From an uncultured Glaciecola sp. (GTDB taxonomy: Bacteria; Pseudomonadota; Gammaproteobacteria; Enterobacterales; Alteromonadaceae), in NCBI RefSeq assembly GCF_937770335.1, contig NZ_CALJHY010000003.1:186001-250000 (forward strand): a DNA stretch of 64,000 nt, read 5' to 3'. How positions within the stretch are numbered: the stretch's first letter is position 1; each line of letters opens with the position of its first letter. A program made the translations under genes and the position numbers. A model generated the notes under the pieces. It was not told the origin of the DNA. It saw nothing but the letters and a program-made list of their open reading frames with translations, and made no database searches. Shown here piece after piece: positions 60,928 through 64,000 of this stretch.

Positions 60928-61755
60928 CTAAATTTTGCGGTAATAAAGACCTGTAGGCTGAGTGACCATTTTAAATTTATTGCTAGCACCGCCTAATGAT
61001 TCAGAAGCACCAAGTAACAAAGTACCTTCGGACTGCAAGCAAGCGGAAATATCTTGCAGTACCACCGTTTTCCTTTCCGCATCAAAATAAATGAGTACGT
61101 TACGACAAAATACAATATCAAATTTACCAAGGGGGGCAAAACTTGAGGTTAGGTTAAAGTGGCGAAACGAAACCCACTTTCTAATATCTGCGTTTATTGT
61201 CATGCTTTGGTCTGAGTTGAGTGTAAAATAGCGACGTTTGATATCATCATTTAAACCTCTATTTAATGACAGTGTCTCATAGGTACCCTCACTCGCCGTT
61301 TTTATTACTGCCGTTGACAGATCAGTACCAATGATCTCTATACCTCTATTAAAAGCCCCTCTGTTTACTTTTGAAAATTCAGCAATCGTCATGGCAATAG
61401 AATATGCCTCTTGACCTGTGGAACTTGCCGCACTCCAAACTCTTAGTCTGTCTTGTTTTTGTGCCAGCTGCGGCAATATTGTGCTACGTAGGATTTCGAA
61501 AGGATAATTATCTCTAAACCAGAGGGTCTCATTAGTTGTCATTGCCTCAAGCGCTGCCTGAGTTAAGACAAGATCTCGTTGTGATATAACGTTTTTAATA
61601 AGGCTTTCGATGTCGCTAGTAGCAAAACGATGCATCAATGGCACCATTCTGCTTCTCACCAAATACTGTTTTTTGTCACCTAGCACTATGCCAGTCTTTG
61701 AATACAAGAAATGGCAAAATTTGTGATACGAAATTGAAGATAATTCTTTATTCAC
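60928..61755 (-). CDS. cheR: Chemotaxis methyltransferase CheR
   Basis: CheR methylates glutamates on chemoreceptors using S-adenosylmethionine. It has 275 residues. The SAM-binding motif is VWSAASSTGQEAYSIAM, and the signatures NETLWFRD and DIVFCRNVLIYFD are intact. It is six bases from cheV, so co-transcribed, and ends just before the flgB promoter. Confidence 0.95.
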   Translation of the reverse strand: MNKELSSISYHKFCHFLYSKTGIVLGDKKQYLVRSRMVPLMHRFATSDIESLIKNVISQRDLVLTQAALEAMTTNETLWFRDNYPFEILRSTILPQLAQKQDRLRVWSAASSTGQEAYSIAMTIAEFSKVNRGAFNRGIEIIGTDLSTAVIKTASEGTYETLSLNRGLNDDIKRRYFTLNSDQSMTINADIRKWVSFRHFNLTSSFAPLGKFDIVFCRNVLIYFDAERKTVVLQDISACLQSEGTLLLGASESLGGASNKFKMVTQPTGLYYRKI

Positions 61756-61761
61756 TTAGGA

Positions 61762-62697
61762 TTATTTCGCTTTTAAGTCTGTACCTAACCATTTTTCAAC
61801 GGCGGTGGCGAGTTCATCGGGATGGAATTTAGCAATAAAATCATCTGCACCCACCTTTTTCACCATTGCCTGATTGAATACACCACTTAATGAGGTATGC
61901 AATACAACACGCAATCGTGATAATTCAGGGGTGTATTTAATTTCAGCGGTTAATGAGTAACCGTCCATTACTGGCATTTCAATATCCGAAACAAGAATAC
62001 CAACTCTATCGGTAACGTCGCCTGTTTCACTCGCAATTTCTTTTAGTCGTTTCAGAGCTTCGAGTCCATTTTTCGCAACTTCAATTTCTAAGCCCAAAGG
62101 TGTTAATGCTTTTTTGACTTGGTTTCTAGCTACAGAGGAATCATCCGCAATAAAAATCATTTTTCCTGCGCTCGATTTCACATCTAAGCTGTCGGCTAGA
62201 TCTTGGCTGATATCAGTTTTCAAAGGCGATATTTCATTTAAAATCTTTTCGACATCAAGAATTTCGATAAGCTCGTCTTCTATTTCTGTTACTGCCGTTA
62301 AGTAACTCGCCTTACCAGTGCCTTTTGGCGGCGGCAGGATGGAATCCCAGTTAGTATTGATAATACGCTCAACAGAGCCTACCAAAAAACCTTGAACAGA
62401 GCGGTTATACTCCGCGATGATAATAAAACTATTTTCCAAATTTTCAATTCTGCGCCCGCCGGTAGCAAGACTTAAATCGATAATCGAAATTGTTTTGCCA
62501 CGAATATGAGCAATCCCCCGAACCAAGGCATTGAGCTTGGGTATTTGGGTTAATGGGGGACATTGTAAAACTTCACGCACTTTAAATACGTTTATACCAA
62601 AGCGCTGCATACCGTTGAGTCTAAATAACAGAAGCTCCAGTCGGTTTTGCCCCACTAACTGCGTTCGTTGATTAACCGAATCCATAATACTGGACAT
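61762..62697 (-). CDS. cheV: Chemotaxis coupling protein CheV
   Basis: CheV couples receptors to CheA and carries its own receiver domain. It has 311 residues: the N-terminal CheW-like domain (ELLLFRLNGMQRFGINVFKV; REVLQCPPLTQIP) and the C-terminal receiver with phospho-Asp in ILVSDIEMPVMDGYSL. A weak sigma54-like site (TCGGCACATTTAACGCT, minus, near 62770) lies about 75 bases upstream; I give it low weight. Confidence 0.95.
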   Translation of the reverse strand: MSSIMDSVNQRTQLVGQNRLELLLFRLNGMQRFGINVFKVREVLQCPPLTQIPKLNALVRGIAHIRGKTISIIDLSLATGGRRIENLENSFIIIAEYNRSVQGFLVGSVERIINTNWDSILPPPKGTGKASYLTAVTEIEDELIEILDVEKILNEISPLKTDISQDLADSLDVKSSAGKMIFIADDSSVARNQVKKALTPLGLEIEVAKNGLEALKRLKEIASETGDVTDRVGILVSDIEMPVMDGYSLTAEIKYTPELSRLRVVLHTSLSGVFNQAMVKKVGADDFIAKFHPDELATAVEKWLGTDLKAK

Positions 62698-62719
62698 TCA
62701 TTACCTCCAATTTCAGTTT

Positions 62720-62735
62720 AGGCATGATTGTTGCG
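62720..62735 (+). promoter_or_regulatory. Sigma54-like promoter for flgA
   Basis: AGGCATGATTGTTGCG has the 10-base GG to GC spacing and a perfect TTGC, but the base before GG is A instead of T. The predicted start is about 105 bases before flgA. Confidence 0.45.
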
Positions 62736-62852
62736 TTATCTAATATACCGTATTAAAGAACCACGTTTAAGCGTTAAATGTGCCGAACTTTTGACACTCT
62801 CTTTATCGTACAAATTTCATTCAGCTAACAAGAGAAAACAGGTAAAAGACAA

Positions 62853-63560
62853 ATGCAAATAAACATGAGTAAATCGTTATCGACAGCACTAGGCGTTGTC
62901 TTGACCTATTTTTTAATGGTATTTACAACTTCCGCAAACGCCTCTCTTCACCAGACTATAAAGCATCAAGCAGAGTTGTATGTTCAACAAAATGCATTTA
63001 TTGACAACAGTGCTGATGTAAACATTCAAGCGGCTGAGGTAGATACCAGAATACATATACCACCTTGCACAGTACCGTATCAATTTGAGTCCTCTGACTC
63101 TAGCCTTAGACAGTCTAACGTGTCCGTAAAAGTGACCTGCCCAAATACAAACTGGTATCTTTTCACTTCTGTTGAAGTTGAGCAAACCAAGCCTGTGGTA
63201 GTTACATCAGAAACAATGAGTCCAGGCTCACTTTTAACTAATAAAAATTTATACATTGCCGATATTCCTATTAATAGACTGAGAGGATCAACTTATAGCA
63301 ATACCAAAAGCTTGGTAGGTGCGAGACTCAAACGCAGAGTAAGACCCGGCCAGATCATCAATAACGGAATGCTTTGCTTTGTATGCAAAGGTGATAAAGT
63401 CACTATAATGGCGGTTGCTAGCGGTTTAAGTTTAAAAGTGTCAGGTATTGCTCAGCAAGACGGAAATTTAGGTGACACAATAAGAGTACAGAATACAGCA
63501 TCGAAAAAAACAGTTTCGGCAACGGTATCAAGTACGAGCGAAGTGAGTATCCAAATTTAA
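62853..63560 (+). CDS. flgA: P-ring assembly chaperone FlgA
   Basis: FlgA helps FlgI assemble into the P-ring in the periplasm. It has 235 residues, a signal peptide ending near TSANA, and an SAF-type C-terminal region (RLRGSTYSNTKSLVGARLKR, RRVRPGQIINNGMLC, KVSGIAQQDGNLGDTIRVQN). It is transcribed opposite to the flg operon and upstream of flgM. Confidence 0.94.
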   Translation: MQINMSKSLSTALGVVLTYFLMVFTTSANASLHQTIKHQAELYVQQNAFIDNSADVNIQAAEVDTRIHIPPCTVPYQFESSDSSLRQSNVSVKVTCPNTNWYLFTSVEVEQTKPVVVTSETMSPGSLLTNKNLYIADIPINRLRGSTYSNTKSLVGARLKRRVRPGQIINNGMLCFVCKGDKVTIMAVASGLSLKVSGIAQQDGNLGDTIRVQNTASKKTVSATVSSTSEVSIQI

Positions 63561-63662
63561 TGGAAAACGATAAAATGTTGACGCTTTTTATTTGTAACGA
63601 AAGCAACGAGTAATATTTTTAGCAAAAACAGCAGAAAATGTGATTTTATTTCACTTTCTTGC

Positions 63663-63689
63663 TAAAGTTAAAAGATAAGAAGTCGATAA
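63663..63689 (+). promoter_or_regulatory. Sigma28 (FliA) promoter of flgM
   Basis: TAAA (63663-63666), 15 bases, GTCGATAA (63682-63689). The same -10 box as the flagellin at 40.9 kb. It lies 35 bases before the flgM ATG. FliA activating the gene for its own inhibitor is standard. Confidence 0.8.
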
Positions 63690-63723
63690 CATCATTGAGG
63701 TCTTATAGGTTCTGGAAAAAATT

Positions 63724-64000
63724 ATGACAATTAATAATATAAACAACAATATAAATAACAACATAAACAAACCACAAGTTGACGGGCAAAAGCTGGCACA
63801 ACAACAAACGCAAAGTCAGCTAGGTGCAAACACGGCTCAAGCCGCTTCGCAGGCTGCTGCTTCTCGTCAGGATTCTGTGTCGTTAACGTCGTCTGCACAG
63901 CAACTTTCTCAAGTGCAAAGCAAGAGTAATGAAGCACCTGTGAATCAAGAAAAAGTTGATAAGCTGAAAAAAGCAATCGCTGATGGCGAATATAGGATAA
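63724..64000 (+). CDS. flgM: Anti-sigma28 factor FlgM (3' end outside window)
   Basis: FlgM binds FliA and is exported once the hook is complete. The first 92 residues are in the window. The Asn-rich start (MTINNINNNINNNINK) and the disordered Gln/Ser/Ala stretch are typical. The conserved helix begins SVSLTSSAQQLSQVQ and continues VDKLKKAIADGEYRI, the sigma-binding part. It is cut by the right edge. Confidence 0.93.
   Translation, partial: MTINNINNNINNNINKPQVDGQKLAQQQTQSQLGANTAQAASQAAASRQDSVSLTSSAQQLSQVQSKSNEAPVNQEKVDKLKKAIADGEYRI

Overview
The window is a near-complete polar-flagellum gene cluster from an AT-rich gammaproteobacterium. The best guess is a marine member of the Alteromonadales: it has the FlrA/FlrB/FlrC sigma54 regulators, short multi-copy flagellins, a pseudaminic acid glycosylation island and the block flgM-flgA-cheV-cheR-flgB to flgL. 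The genus cannot be fixed from the sequence alone.

Layout. Positions 1-20.3 kb (minus strand) hold flhA (cut by the window edge), a membrane sensor diguanylate cyclase gene lying between flhB and flhA, then flhB, fliR, fliQ, fliP, fliO, fliN, fliM, fliL, fliK, fliJ, fliI, fliH, fliG, fliF, fliE and flrC. flrB and flrA follow to 23.1 kb. Positions 23.4-34.0 kb hold the flagellin glycosylation genes: an acetyltransferase, pseG, pseI, a GT9-like glycosyltransferase, pseF, pseC, pseB and a double-length Maf protein. Positions 34.0-36.8 kb hold a FliT-like chaperone, fliS, fliD and flaG. Positions 36.9-41.7 kb hold three flagellin genes separated by long non-coding stretches that contain repeated structured elements and apparent remnants of further flagellin copies. 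Positions 42.5-48.8 kb (plus strand) hold a fimbria-like operon: usher-like protein, SPOR lipoprotein, small DUF4402-like protein, PapD-like chaperone and an abundant-looking DUF4402-like subunit. Then come a class II aldolase gene, flgL back to flgB (minus), cheR, cheV, and flgA and flgM (plus; flgM is cut by the right edge).

Regulation. By eye I find sigma54 -24/-12 sites (GG-N10-GC) before flrB, fliE, fliK, flgB, flgF and, more weakly, flhA and flgA. I find sigma28 (FliA) sites of the form TAAA-N15-GTCGATA before two flagellin genes and flgM. The most interesting observation is that the fimbria-like operon carries the same two promoter types: a sigma54 site 46 bases before the usher start and a textbook sigma28 site before the main subunit gene. 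Export machinery on the early flagellar sigma factor and filament subunit on the late one mirrors flagellar assembly, and suggests an undescribed surface structure built together with the flagellum.

Other points: fliI carries five single-base indels within about 320 bases, probably sequence errors; flrB and flgF start downstream of the longest reading frame, because their sigma54 promoters lie inside it; and the flagellin intergenic regions hold a repeated stem-loop element of unknown function.
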